DNA of 64,000 nt from Candidatus Hydrogenedentota bacterium. Its GTDB lineage: Bacteria > Hydrogenedentota > Hydrogenedentia > Hydrogenedentales > SLHB01. The position numbers were made by a program, and so were the translations under genes. Positions 8,947-16,591 of the stretch are shown in pieces. The stretch covers positions 1-64,000 of the forward strand of contig JADLHJ010000058.1 in NCBI GenBank assembly GCA_020848835.1, given 5' to 3'. Within the stretch, counting starts at the first letter, position 1. Each line of letters starts with the position of its first letter. The notes beneath the pieces were generated by a model. It did no database searches. It was given only the letters and a program-made list of their open reading frames with translations, and was not told where the DNA came from.

Positions 8947-10398
8947 ATGACGACGCAACATTTCTGCGACATCCAGTCCCGCCGCGATTTCTTCCGCAAC
9001 TGCGCGGGCGGCATCGGCACGATCGCGCTGTGGAGCCTTCTCGCGCAAGAAGGGCGCGCGCTTGGTTCGTCCCCCTTTGAAGGGGGATCAAGGGGGATGT
9101 TGGGCGCGACGCATTTCTCCCCGCGCGCCAAGAACGTCATTTTTCTCTTCATGGCCGGCGCACCGTCGCAAGTTGATCTCCTCGATCCCAAACCCGTGAT
9201 GCAGAAGTACCACGGCCAGCCCGTGCCCGCGCACATGCTCGCCGATCTCAACGACGTCGTGATCAAAAACAGCGCGACGGTCTTCGCCAGCCCGCGCACG
9301 TTTCAAAAGTACGGCGAGAGCGGCATGGACTTCTCCGACTTTCTGCCGCACACCGGCAGCATCGCCGACGAACTCTGCATGGTCCGCTCCATGCACACTG
9401 ACGTGAACGAACATCACTCCGCGCAACTCATGATGAACTGCGGCGTGCCGATGCAAGGCCACCCCTGCATGGGCTCCTGGGTGTCCTATGGTTTAGGCAG
9501 CGAATGCAACGACCTGCCCGGTTTCGTCGTGCTCACATCGAGCTCCGGCAAAGGCATCGACGGTGGCAGCTCGCTCTGGCAGAACGGATTTCTGCCATCG
9601 GAGTATCGCGGCGTCACATTTCGTGCAGGCGGCGATCCTGTGTTGTTCTTGTCCAACCCGCCCGGCATCAGCGCGCAGACCCAACGCGCGCGGCTCGACG
9701 CGATGCGCGACCTTAATGCGCTCCACGAAGCGGACACCAGCGACTACGAGATCGCATCGCGCATCGCGTCCTACGAACTCGCGTTCCGCATGCAAATGGC
9801 CGCGCCGGAACTGCTCGACTTCGCAAACGAAACCGCCGAGACTCGTGCGCTCTACGGCATCGACGACGACACCACGCGCCCCTACGGTACGAACTGTCTC
9901 CTCGCGCGCAGAATGATCGAGCGCGGCGTCCGCTTCGTGCAGTTGTATCACTCCACGTGGGACGACCACTCCGATCTTAACGCGAACCTGCAAAAGAATT
10001 GCGCGATGACCGACCGCCCCACCATGGCGCTCATCACCGATCTAAAACGCCGCGGCCTGCTCGACGAAACCCTCATCGTCTGGGGCGGCGAATTCGGCCG
10101 CACCCCCATGAACGAAACCCGCCGAGGCAACACCCCCGGCAAAGAAGGCCGCGACCACCACCCCTTCGCCTTCACCATGTGGCTAGCCGGCGGCGGCATT
10201 AAGTCCGGCGCCATCATCGGCGAAACAGACGAACTCGGCTATCACATAACGAAGGACCCCATCCACGTCCACGACCTGCAAGCAACCATCCTCCACTGCT
10301 TGGGCATCGACCATACGAAGTTGACCTACCGCCACCAAGGAAGGGATTTCAGATTGACGGACGTGGCGGGGAATGTAATGACAAATCTTCTTGCGTAG
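8947..10398 (+). CDS. Tat-exported DUF1501 protein
   Basis: The 483-residue protein has a twin-arginine signal near the start (SRRDFFRNCAGG) and DUF1501 throughout: FLFMAGAPSQVDLLDPKP, RSMHTDVNEHH, LARRMIERGVRFVQLYH, WGGEFGRTPM and GRDHHPFAFTMWLAGGGIKSG. DUF1501 proteins resemble the alkaline phosphatase/sulfatase fold and are very common in Planctomycetes and Verrucomicrobia, often paired with DUF1553/DUF1549 proteins; no such partner is next to this copy. The start at 8947 has GGAGG at 7 bases. Residues 41-51 are encoded by a palindromic repeat (see that entry). Confidence 0.9.
   Translation: MTTQHFCDIQSRRDFFRNCAGGIGTIALWSLLAQEGRALGSSPFEGGSRGMLGATHFSPRAKNVIFLFMAGAPSQVDLLDPKPVMQKYHGQPVPAHMLADLNDVVIKNSATVFASPRTFQKYGESGMDFSDFLPHTGSIADELCMVRSMHTDVNEHHSAQLMMNCGVPMQGHPCMGSWVSYGLGSECNDLPGFVVLTSSSGKGIDGGSSLWQNGFLPSEYRGVTFRAGGDPVLFLSNPPGISAQTQRARLDAMRDLNALHEADTSDYEIASRIASYELAFRMQMAAPELLDFANETAETRALYGIDDDTTRPYGTNCLLARRMIERGVRFVQLYHSTWDDHSDLNANLQKNCAMTDRPTMALITDLKRRGLLDETLIVWGGEFGRTPMNETRRGNTPGKEGRDHHPFAFTMWLAGGGIKSGAIIGETDELGYHITKDPIHVHDLQATILHCLGIDHTKLTYRHQGRDFRLTDVAGNVMTNLLA
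9069..9100 (+). repeat. In-frame palindromic repeat inside the DUF1501 gene
   Basis: CCCCCTT-TG-AAGGGGG followed by ATCAAGGGGGATG encodes SPFEGGSRGM in frame. The same DNA and peptide type (SPFEGGFRGM) occurs twice in inverted orientation inside the gene at 33697-34944. It lies just after the Tat signal, where extra residues should be tolerated. Confidence 0.75.
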
Positions 10399-10418
10399 CA
10401 AGCGCAACGAATACGTTG

Positions 10419-11132
10419 CTAAATCTGGTTACTCACCAGAAACTGAGCGAGTGAGCCGTATTTTGTTTTGATATGGGCAATGGGGTCGCGCCGAACTTGC
10501 ATGAATTTTGGCAGCCAGAAGTTCTCGTCGTAACCGCATTCTTTGATAACGGATTTCTTGTCACATTTAATTCGCCAAGTCTGTTCAGGATCCAAGAAAT
10601 AGATGAGGCTCCAACTTGGGTCGTTCCAGAGACGGGTGCCGAGTTCTTTCCGTCTTAATTTCGCTATTACACGACCGGCATACTCAAATTTACCTGTGCC
10701 TTCCTCGGCAAAAAGAACAAGGTCTCCTGCAGACATTTCATGAAATTGGCTGGCCGATGATTCTTGAACTGCAAAACACCTTACGTTCGGAACCATTCCG
10801 ATCGCATTTCTCAGGGTGTCCTGATCTCCTGCTGTAATTGCGGACTCGATGAGTTTTATTGGAATTGGATGCTCAAGCGTTGCCTTCAAATTCTTTGTTG
10901 TAGCTGGAGCCAAGAACAGGTTCTGGCAGGGCGACTTCTTCCATGCTTCTGATCGAAATATTGGAAGATTATCGTCAGTCGATGCGCTGCTTATTTCTTT
11001 GCTTTTTACTGTCCCGCTCTCGTGAGCATCCAGTAGTTTTCGAATGACTGTTGCCGGGGTGTCTACCAAAGGCTCGGCCAATTGCTGCAGGCGCGCAAAA
11101 ATCTCATCTGGAATTCTTATCACTGGTGCCAT
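10419..11132 (-). CDS. RHH-like protein with C-terminal PUA/EVE-like domain
   Basis: The 237-residue protein begins with a short segment (about residues 1-40, IRIPDEIFARLQQLAEP, then TPATVIRKLLDAHES) resembling ribbon-helix-helix or SeqA N-terminal DNA-binding units. The C-terminal half (about 120-225) carries SAGDLVLFAEEGTGKFEYAGRV, LGTRLWNDPSWSLIYFLD; this pattern resembles PUA-superfamily EVE-like domains that read modified bases in restriction and related proteins. Both assignments are from pattern memory. ATG 11132 has GAAGGA at 9 bases, at the edge of a 33-bp palindrome, which suggests self-regulation. It is divergent from the DUF433/toxin cluster. Confidence 0.6.
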   Translation of the reverse strand: MAPVIRIPDEIFARLQQLAEPLVDTPATVIRKLLDAHESGTVKSKEISSASTDDNLPIFRSEAWKKSPCQNLFLAPATTKNLKATLEHPIPIKLIESAITAGDQDTLRNAIGMVPNVRCFAVQESSASQFHEMSAGDLVLFAEEGTGKFEYAGRVIAKLRRKELGTRLWNDPSWSLIYFLDPEQTWRIKCDKKSVIKECGYDENFWLPKFMQVRRDPIAHIKTKYGSLAQFLVSNQI

Positions 11133-11143
11133 CTTATGCCATC

Positions 11144-11176
11144 CTTCACCTATGTTACATTGTAACATAGGTGAAG
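11144..11176. promoter_or_regulatory. 33-bp perfect palindrome between divergent genes
   Basis: Two 16-base arms, CTTCACCTATGTTACA and TGTAACATAGGTGAAG, flank a single T. Each arm end supplies the AGGTGAAG ribosome-binding sequence of one divergent gene: the RHH-like gene on the left and the small reading frame before DUF433 on the right. It is a strong candidate operator for the RHH-like protein or for the DUF433/toxin group. Confidence 0.7.
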
Positions 11177-11177
11177 A

Positions 11178-11267
11178 ATGGCTGTCAAGCCCTCGCAGAT
11201 TCCATTGCATTTCTCGCTGCAAGAGCGGAATATCTATCGAAGAAGAACTTGGAGTGTGGCCAAATGA
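11178..11267 (+). CDS. Possible 29-residue leader peptide coupled to DUF433
   Basis: The frame starts ATG GCT GTC AAG and ends in a TGA that overlaps the DUF433 start as ATGA. AGGTGAAG directly precedes it. The peptide (MAVKPSQIPLHFSLQERNIY, then RRRTWSVAK) is basic and has no known relatives that I recognise. The ribosome site and the ATGA overlap argue for translation, perhaps to couple expression of DUF433, but it could be chance. Confidence 0.4.
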   Translation: MAVKPSQIPLHFSLQERNIYRRRTWSVAK

Positions 11268-11539
11268 TGGTCCCAAAACCCATAACACTCGACCCCGCCG
11301 TCATGGGCGGCAAGCCCTGCATACGTGGTATCCGCGTAACGGTTGGAACGATTGTCGGCTTAATGGCGTCAGGCCATTCACACGAGGAAATCCTCGAAGC
11401 CTATCCCTATCTTGAGCCAGAGGATATCAACGACGCGCTGGCTTACGCGGCATGGCGCTCTGAGGAATTCGAAGTCCCGCTGGCGTCGCCATCTTGCGTA
11501 CCGCTCGTAGTAAGGCTATTTTCGTTGCATGGCAACTAG
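11264..11539 (+). CDS. DUF433 family protein
   Basis: The 91-residue protein shows the DUF433 pattern: ITLDPAVMGGKPCIRGIRVTV, then ASGHSHEEILEAYPYLEPEDINDALAYAAWR. DUF433 proteins are antitoxin-like and usually sit beside DUF5615 PIN-like toxins; none is present here. GGAG lies 9 bases before the ATG. The last 11 bases overlap the next gene, so it is probably co-transcribed with the antitoxin/toxin pair. About 14 residues after EVPLA are extra to the usual family end. Confidence 0.85.
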   Translation: MMVPKPITLDPAVMGGKPCIRGIRVTVGTIVGLMASGHSHEEILEAYPYLEPEDINDALAYAAWRSEEFEVPLASPSCVPLVVRLFSLHGN

Positions 11540-11759
11540 TATCGAACACCTCGTCGAAGAGGCGATGGCCCTTCCCGCCGAATCGCGGGCCAGGTTGGCG
11601 GACATCCTTGTGAAGAGTTTGGATGTTGCCGAACTTGGCGATATCGACACGCTATGGATTGACGAGGCAAAACGCCGACGAGACGATGTCCGCGCCGGTC
11701 GCGTCACTACTATTCCAGGAGAAGAGGCCCTCCGCAAGGTACGCGACACGTTGCGCTGA
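11529..11759 (+). CDS. Addiction-module antitoxin
   Basis: The 76-residue protein has the pattern of the small antitoxins of the addiction module family (EEAMALPAESRARLADILVKSL, then WIDEAKRRRDDVRAGRVTTIPGEEALRKVR). The stop TGA overlaps the toxin start (TGATG), the classical arrangement for a co-regulated pair. It should bind and neutralise the ParE/RelE toxin and probably represses the operon with it. Confidence 0.9.
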   Translation: MATSIEHLVEEAMALPAESRARLADILVKSLDVAELGDIDTLWIDEAKRRRDDVRAGRVTTIPGEEALRKVRDTLR

Positions 11760-12052
11760 TGCGCTACGAGTTTCATCCCGAGGCAATTGCCGAATACCTC
11801 GAAGCGGCCGCGTTCTACACCGAGCATAGTCCTGCGCTTGCTGAACGCTTTATTGAGTCCGTCGAAGACGCGATCCTTCGTATTCTCGAAGCGCCGCGTC
11901 GTTGGCGAATTGTAGACGAAGATGTCCGCCGCTGTTTGACGCACGTGTTCCCCTATGGCGTGCTCTACAGCATCGAACCCGATTTCGTTCTCATTCTCGC
12001 GGTCATGCATTGCAGCCGCGAACCGGGCTATTGGAAAGATCGCGCCAAGTAA
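11759..12052 (+). CDS. ParE/RelE-family toxin
   Basis: The 97-residue protein matches the ParE/RelE fold: YEFHPEAIAEYLEAAAFYTEH, ILRILEAPRRWRIVDEDVRRCL, FPYGVLYSIEPDFVLILAVMHCSREPGYW. ParE-type members poison DNA gyrase; RelE-type members cut ribosome-bound mRNA. The AxFY and PYGVLY pattern favours the ParE-like branch. It overlaps the antitoxin by one base. Confidence 0.9.
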   Translation: MRYEFHPEAIAEYLEAAAFYTEHSPALAERFIESVEDAILRILEAPRRWRIVDEDVRRCLTHVFPYGVLYSIEPDFVLILAVMHCSREPGYWKDRAK

Positions 12053-12104
12053 AAATCTTCGTCAACCACCGGACCAATAGCCGCGTTCATGCTTATACCG
12101 AGCA

Positions 12105-12551
12105 ATGAAAATCCAATTCTTATGGAGATACCTTCGCGGCATCGCATACGTTGCTGCGTTACTGATTCTCATAGAAATCGTGCGTCCCAGGTTTATCGTC
12201 CGGCCTGAGAAGGCTGGGCAAACGGCGGCGCGTGCACAGATCGCCGTGTTCAATACAGCTCTTCAGCTATTCAAGCTTGAGATTGGAGACTATTCGTTCA
12301 CGCTCGACGAACTGATTGTGAACAAGAGCGGTGAGAAATTCTTGACCGATTTGTCGCAACTACCCACCGATCCGTGGGGATATCCATACCGCTACCGTTG
12401 TCCCGGCATGAACGGTCACGAATTCGAGGTGATAAGTTTGGGTGCCGACGGGAAGTTTGGCGGCAGTTATGATGACGCCGACATTGTGAGCTGGGGCCTC
12501 ACGACGCGTGCGTCAGCAACGAATCCTTCGCTTCTTCAACTAAAGCGATAA
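12105..12551 (+). CDS. Membrane-anchored GspG-like (T2SG domain) protein without prepilin leader
   Basis: The 148-residue protein has one N-terminal membrane helix (about residues 10-27, GIAYVAALLILIEIV) and a C-terminal T2SG domain: FKLEIGDYSFTLDELI, LPTDPWGYPYRYRCPGMNGHEFEVISLGADGKFGG, DADIVSW. This is the globular part of the major type II secretion pseudopilin GspG, including the calcium-site region. The canonical G-FTLIE leader is absent, so it is unlikely to be processed by prepilin peptidase. No other secretion genes are adjacent. It sits 52 bases after the toxin gene. Confidence 0.75.
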   Translation: MKIQFLWRYLRGIAYVAALLILIEIVRPRFIVRPEKAGQTAARAQIAVFNTALQLFKLEIGDYSFTLDELIVNKSGEKFLTDLSQLPTDPWGYPYRYRCPGMNGHEFEVISLGADGKFGGSYDDADIVSWGLTTRASATNPSLLQLKR

Positions 12552-12552
12552 T

Positions 12553-12717
12553 CTATTCCCGCGTGACAGAAGGAAACCCTTCCAGGAAATCATCCATCGT
12601 TTCCCCGCCGTCGATGTAGTCGAGCAGCGTTTGAACAGGTACTCTCGTCGCTGCAAACACAGGCCTGCCACCCATGATTTCCTGCGCGCGAGATATGACC
12701 CGGCGATCCAAATACAT
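12553..12717 (-). CDS. Short DUF433 protein, probably truncated
   Basis: The 54-residue frame reads ISRAQEIMGGRPVFAATRVP, VQTLLDYIDGGETMDDFLEG, FPSVTRE, which is a good DUF433 match. It stops at TAG exactly where family members normally continue with a last helix (the region after VTRE), so about 15-20 residues are missing. The ATG is preceded in frame by TGA; the nearest purine-rich stretch (GAGAAAAGGGA) is some 13 bases away. It ends 2 bases from the end of the GspG-like gene, and no DUF5615 partner follows. Probably a remnant of a toxin-antitoxin locus. Confidence 0.6.
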   Translation of the reverse strand: MYLDRRVISRAQEIMGGRPVFAATRVPVQTLLDYIDGGETMDDFLEGFPSVTRE

Positions 12718-12774
12718 GCCGATTCAATAATCCCTTTTCTCACCGTTCAGAAAAGCGGATATCAAGATCGCACA

Positions 12775-13362
12775 CTACTCCTCATACGGCGGCTGTGGGA
12801 AATACTCGATGTATTGCTGTACGCGTCGCGCGAATTCCGGGGTGTGAATCTGGCCGACGAGCCATAGCGCCATGTCGATACCCGCGGACACGCCGGCGGC
12901 GGTGACGAGGTTGCCGTCTTGCACGTAGCGCATGTTGTCGATCACGGTCACATCGCCGCGTTCGCGGAGTTGATCGACGAAACCCCAATACGTGGTGACG
13001 CGCTTGCCTTTTGTTAAGCCCGCGCCGTGCAGCACGAGCGCACCCGTACACACACTGGTGACCCATTTGCAGTCCGGCGCGATTTTCTGCAGCCATTGGA
13101 TCAACACCGGGTTGTTTACTTCCTTGCGAGTGCCTTGTCCGCCCGGCACGAGTACGACATCCAGCTTCGGTGCGTTATCGAAGGTATGGTCGGCAAGCAC
13201 GCGCAGTCCTTTTGCGCATTTGATCGGACGGTCGTGTTGCGCGATGGTCACCACTTTGTCCTCGTGGTTCATCTGCGCGGCGGCGCTGAGCACTTCCCAG
13301 GGCCCCGCCCAGTCGAGTTCTTCCGCGTTGTCGAACAGCACAATGCCGAATGTATACGCCAT
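12775..13362 (-). CDS. DJ-1/PfpI family protein
   Basis: The 195-residue protein has the class I glutamine-amidotransferase-like fold with the nucleophile elbow SVCTGALVL, the early LFDNAEELDWAGPWEVL and VLVPGGQGTR. This arrangement is closest to the isocyanide hydratase/ThiJ-like branch. The Cys is the expected catalytic residue, and the early Glu in NAEELDWAG may assist it. It is a cytosolic enzyme whose substrate cannot be decided here. GGGAGGG lies 11 bases before the ATG. Confidence 0.85.
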   Translation of the reverse strand: MAYTFGIVLFDNAEELDWAGPWEVLSAAAQMNHEDKVVTIAQHDRPIKCAKGLRVLADHTFDNAPKLDVVLVPGGQGTRKEVNNPVLIQWLQKIAPDCKWVTSVCTGALVLHGAGLTKGKRVTTYWGFVDQLRERGDVTVIDNMRYVQDGNLVTAAGVSAGIDMALWLVGQIHTPEFARRVQQYIEYFPQPPYEE

Positions 13363-13542
13363 GGCAGATCAAACCCTCCCCGCGTTCTGAATTCAATACA
13401 TGCAGCCCAAATCGATAATACTGGAGCGCAAACCATCATGCCACGTGCACAGTTCGTTTATAGTTCCGCGTTCGCATGTCGCAATTCGTAATGCGCGGCG
13501 GCATAATTGTAGGCATCCCCCGGGAAAGAGGAGCATTGAACT

Positions 13543-16500
13543 ATGCGCAAACTCCTGGCCATCGCGCTCGCTTTTGCAACAATGCCGTTCGCGTGGGGCG
13601 AAGCGGCCCGCGCGTGGGAAGGCACGATCACGCTGCCAACCTACACCATCTACGGTTCCGATATTAATCCGCATTTCTACGACATCGAGGGATCGATTAT
13701 CTATCCCTACACGATGCAGGACGATCTCGGCGACGAAAAAGTGGATCGTGAGTACCGCGCGGTCTTTGTCGAAAACGAATACCTGAAAGTCATCTGCCTG
13801 CCGCAGATCGGCGGGCGCATCCACTCCGTGTTCGACAAGACGACCAACCAGGAAATGTTTCATCGCAACGACACGATCAAACCCGGCCTCATCGCCATGC
13901 GCGGCGCGTGGATTTCCGGCGGCATCGAATGGAATCGCGGCCCGCAGGGCCATACCGTCACCAGCTTTTCGCCCTGCGACGTAACCTCACGCGAAAATCC
14001 GGACGGTTCGGCGTCGCTCATCGTCGCCTACATCGAAGCCAACTTCCGCACACGGTGGGATGTTGTCCTCACGCTGCATCCCGGCAAGGCCTATTTGCAC
14101 GAAGAGATCAGCATCTCCAATCCCACGGATGGCCTGCACAGCTACTACTTTTGGAACAACACCGCGTTTCCCTGCAAACCAGGCACGCGCTTCATCTATC
14201 CCATGAAACTCGGGCAGGACCATAACGGCGAAGCATTTTTTTCCTGGCCCATGCACAACGGCAAGGACATCACCTGGCTGAAGAACTACGACGAGCCCTC
14301 TTCGGTATTCGCCTATCAATGCGCCTTCGACTTCTTCGGCGCGTACGACGTGGACGACGATCGCGGCATCGTGCAGTTCGGCGACCATCGCGTGTTGACT
14401 GGAAAAAAAGCGTGGACCTGGGGCCAATCCGGCGATGGCATCGCCAGCCAGCGCGCGCTTCACGAAGACGACACGCAATACATCGAAGTGCAAAGCGGTC
14501 CACTGCAAACGCAGGCGGACTACGGCCTCGTCGGACCGCGTCAGAAAGTCGCGTGGGAAGAATGGTGGTACCCCGTGCACGGCCTCGGCGATGGCTTTGA
14601 ATTTGCAACGAAAGACATCGCCATTCAAACAAAATGGCCCGAAGGCGACAGCGGCGACCTCGAAGTCCGGATGCTCGCCACTGGCGTGTTTCCAAGTGCA
14701 ATCTGCAGCGTCAGTGCAGAAAACGCAACGCCAATAATAGAAACGCTGGATTTATCGCCCGGCACTGCCGCAGGCATTACTACACCGGTCACGAAAGGCG
14801 CGCGCGTAACGATCGATGTGCGCAGCGCAGATGGCTTGCAGCTCGCCCGCTTCGTATCGCCCCTCGACATCCCTGACCGGACAGCACCGGGACCCGCGCC
14901 CGAACCAAACCCAAATCCAAGCGCAGAAGAAGTGTACATGCAGGGCGTGAAGCACGAAGAACGTATCGAACCGGGCCCCGCGCGCGCCGCCTACGAAAAA
15001 GTACTAACGATTGATCCCTCACACACCGACGCGCTCGTCGCCCTCGCGCGGCTCGATTGCCAGCGCGGCAGATACGCTGCCGCCGCGGACTATGCAAAAA
15101 AGGCAACCGACCGCGATCCGGGCAAGGGTATGGCGTGGTATTACCTCGGTCTCGCGCTGATGGAGCTGCCGGCAGAGCAACGACAGATGCAGCCCATAGA
15201 CGCCGCATATCGCGTGATTGCCTCGCTGGACTATCCGTCCCTTGGGCAAGATCTCGCTGGCCGCATCCGTATGCGTGAAGGGCGATATGCGCTCGCCGTG
15301 GAAGAATTCAAGAAGGCCGTCGCGCTGAACCCCGAAGATGCGCGCGCACACCAGCATCTCATCGCCGCGCTGCACGCCGCGGGACAATACGCAGAGGCGG
15401 ATATGCGCGCCTTCGTGCGCAGCGCCAAGTATCCGCTCGATTACGTGCCGCGCGCCGTCGCTTCATTGCGCGACGAAACAAAAATGGACCAATACTGCGA
15501 ATACATCAAGCACGTATCCGGCAGACCCGATTTCGACGTCTTGTACATCGCCATGTTCCTCACCGATCTCGGGCTATACGCCGACGCATTCAAAATAATC
15601 AATGCGATGTACGCGCATCCCGTGCCTAACACGACGGGCCTGCTCTACAACGGCGACTTTCCGGACACGCGCGAACGTTCCGGTCCCTGGTATCTGCTTG
15701 CGTGGCTGGCCCACAAGACCAACAACGAGAAGTATGCGCAAGAATGCTTGAGAACGGGCAAAGCAAAAATACCGCACTATCAGTTCCCGTCTGTGCCGCG
15801 TTTTGCGGAAGTAATGGAGTACGCGCTCTCCATCGATCCCGATGATGCAAGCGCGCACGGGATTTACGGAAACTTGCTCGCGTATCAGGGCGATCTGGCA
15901 GGCGCGGTCGTGGAATGGGAAGCGGCGGCGAAAGCGGAAAAGCCATACAGTGTGCCGCTGCGAAACCTTGCGATGCATGCGTGGAAGAAAGAGACCAATC
16001 TGCCGAAGGCCTCCGAGTACTTTGCGAAAGCGATCGCAGCTTGGCCAACCGATCAGCCCCTGTACCGCGACGCGGCAACCGTGCTGATCGCGGATAACAA
16101 ACGGCCCGAAGCGATTATCCTGCTAGAAACCATGACGCTCGATCATCCGCGCCGCGGGGACATCACGGTCCTTCTCGCGAACGCGTATAACGACGAGAAA
16201 CGCTACGACGACGCAATCAAGTTGTTGACGGAAACAAAGTTCTCGAACTGGGAGTTGAACACCGCATCGTGGCAGGCCTTCCACCGCGCGCACATCGAAC
16301 GCGGAAAACTGAAACTCGACGCGAAAGAGTCGGAAGCCGCCCTGGAAGATTTCTCTGCGTCGTTGACCTATCCCGACTTTCTCGGCGTCGGGCGTCCCGC
16401 ACGCCCGCAGGAAAGCGAAGGCCTCTATTGGAAAGGCAAAGCGCTCGATGTGCTCGGCCGCGAAGATGATGCGAGGGCCGCATGGACCGAGGGCGCAAAC

Positions 16501-16566
16501 GGCGTAGACAAATCCGAAAAGCAGAAGGAATACATCAAACTCTGCAAAGAAGCGCTCGGGCAGTAG
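13543..16566 (+). CDS. Secreted DUF5107-TPR protein
   Basis: This 1007-residue protein has a signal peptide (to about residue 19, AFATMPFAWG), a DUF5107 domain (about 30-420) and then a long run of TPR helices (about 460-1000). DUF5107 signs include YRAVFVENEYLKVICLPQIGGRIHSVFDKTTNQEMFHRN, a mutarotase-like beta-sandwich start, and FWNNTAFPCKPGTRFIYPM. The TPR part shows repeats such as AAYEKVLTIDPSHTDALVALARLDCQRGRYAAAADYAKKA. The architecture is frequent in Bacteroidetes and Planctomycetes and is thought to act on or bind carbohydrate outside the cytoplasm. GAGGAG lies 10 bases before the ATG. Confidence 0.85.
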   Translation: MRKLLAIALAFATMPFAWGEAARAWEGTITLPTYTIYGSDINPHFYDIEGSIIYPYTMQDDLGDEKVDREYRAVFVENEYLKVICLPQIGGRIHSVFDKTTNQEMFHRNDTIKPGLIAMRGAWISGGIEWNRGPQGHTVTSFSPCDVTSRENPDGSASLIVAYIEANFRTRWDVVLTLHPGKAYLHEEISISNPTDGLHSYYFWNNTAFPCKPGTRFIYPMKLGQDHNGEAFFSWPMHNGKDITWLKNYDEPSSVFAYQCAFDFFGAYDVDDDRGIVQFGDHRVLTGKKAWTWGQSGDGIASQRALHEDDTQYIEVQSGPLQTQADYGLVGPRQKVAWEEWWYPVHGLGDGFEFATKDIAIQTKWPEGDSGDLEVRMLATGVFPSAICSVSAENATPIIETLDLSPGTAAGITTPVTKGARVTIDVRSADGLQLARFVSPLDIPDRTAPGPAPEPNPNPSAEEVYMQGVKHEERIEPGPARAAYEKVLTIDPSHTDALVALARLDCQRGRYAAAADYAKKATDRDPGKGMAWYYLGLALMELPAEQRQMQPIDAAYRVIASLDYPSLGQDLAGRIRMREGRYALAVEEFKKAVALNPEDARAHQHLIAALHAAGQYAEADMRAFVRSAKYPLDYVPRAVASLRDETKMDQYCEYIKHVSGRPDFDVLYIAMFLTDLGLYADAFKIINAMYAHPVPNTTGLLYNGDFPDTRERSGPWYLLAWLAHKTNNEKYAQECLRTGKAKIPHYQFPSVPRFAEVMEYALSIDPDDASAHGIYGNLLAYQGDLAGAVVEWEAAAKAEKPYSVPLRNLAMHAWKKETNLPKASEYFAKAIAAWPTDQPLYRDAATVLIADNKRPEAIILLETMTLDHPRRGDITVLLANAYNDEKRYDDAIKLLTETKFSNWELNTASWQAFHRAHIERGKLKLDAKESEAALEDFSASLTYPDFLGVGRPARPQESEGLYWKGKALDVLGREDDARAAWTEGANGVDKSEKQKEYIKLCKEALGQ

Positions 16567-16591
16567 CGATCACCGCAATCAAAATGGGTTG

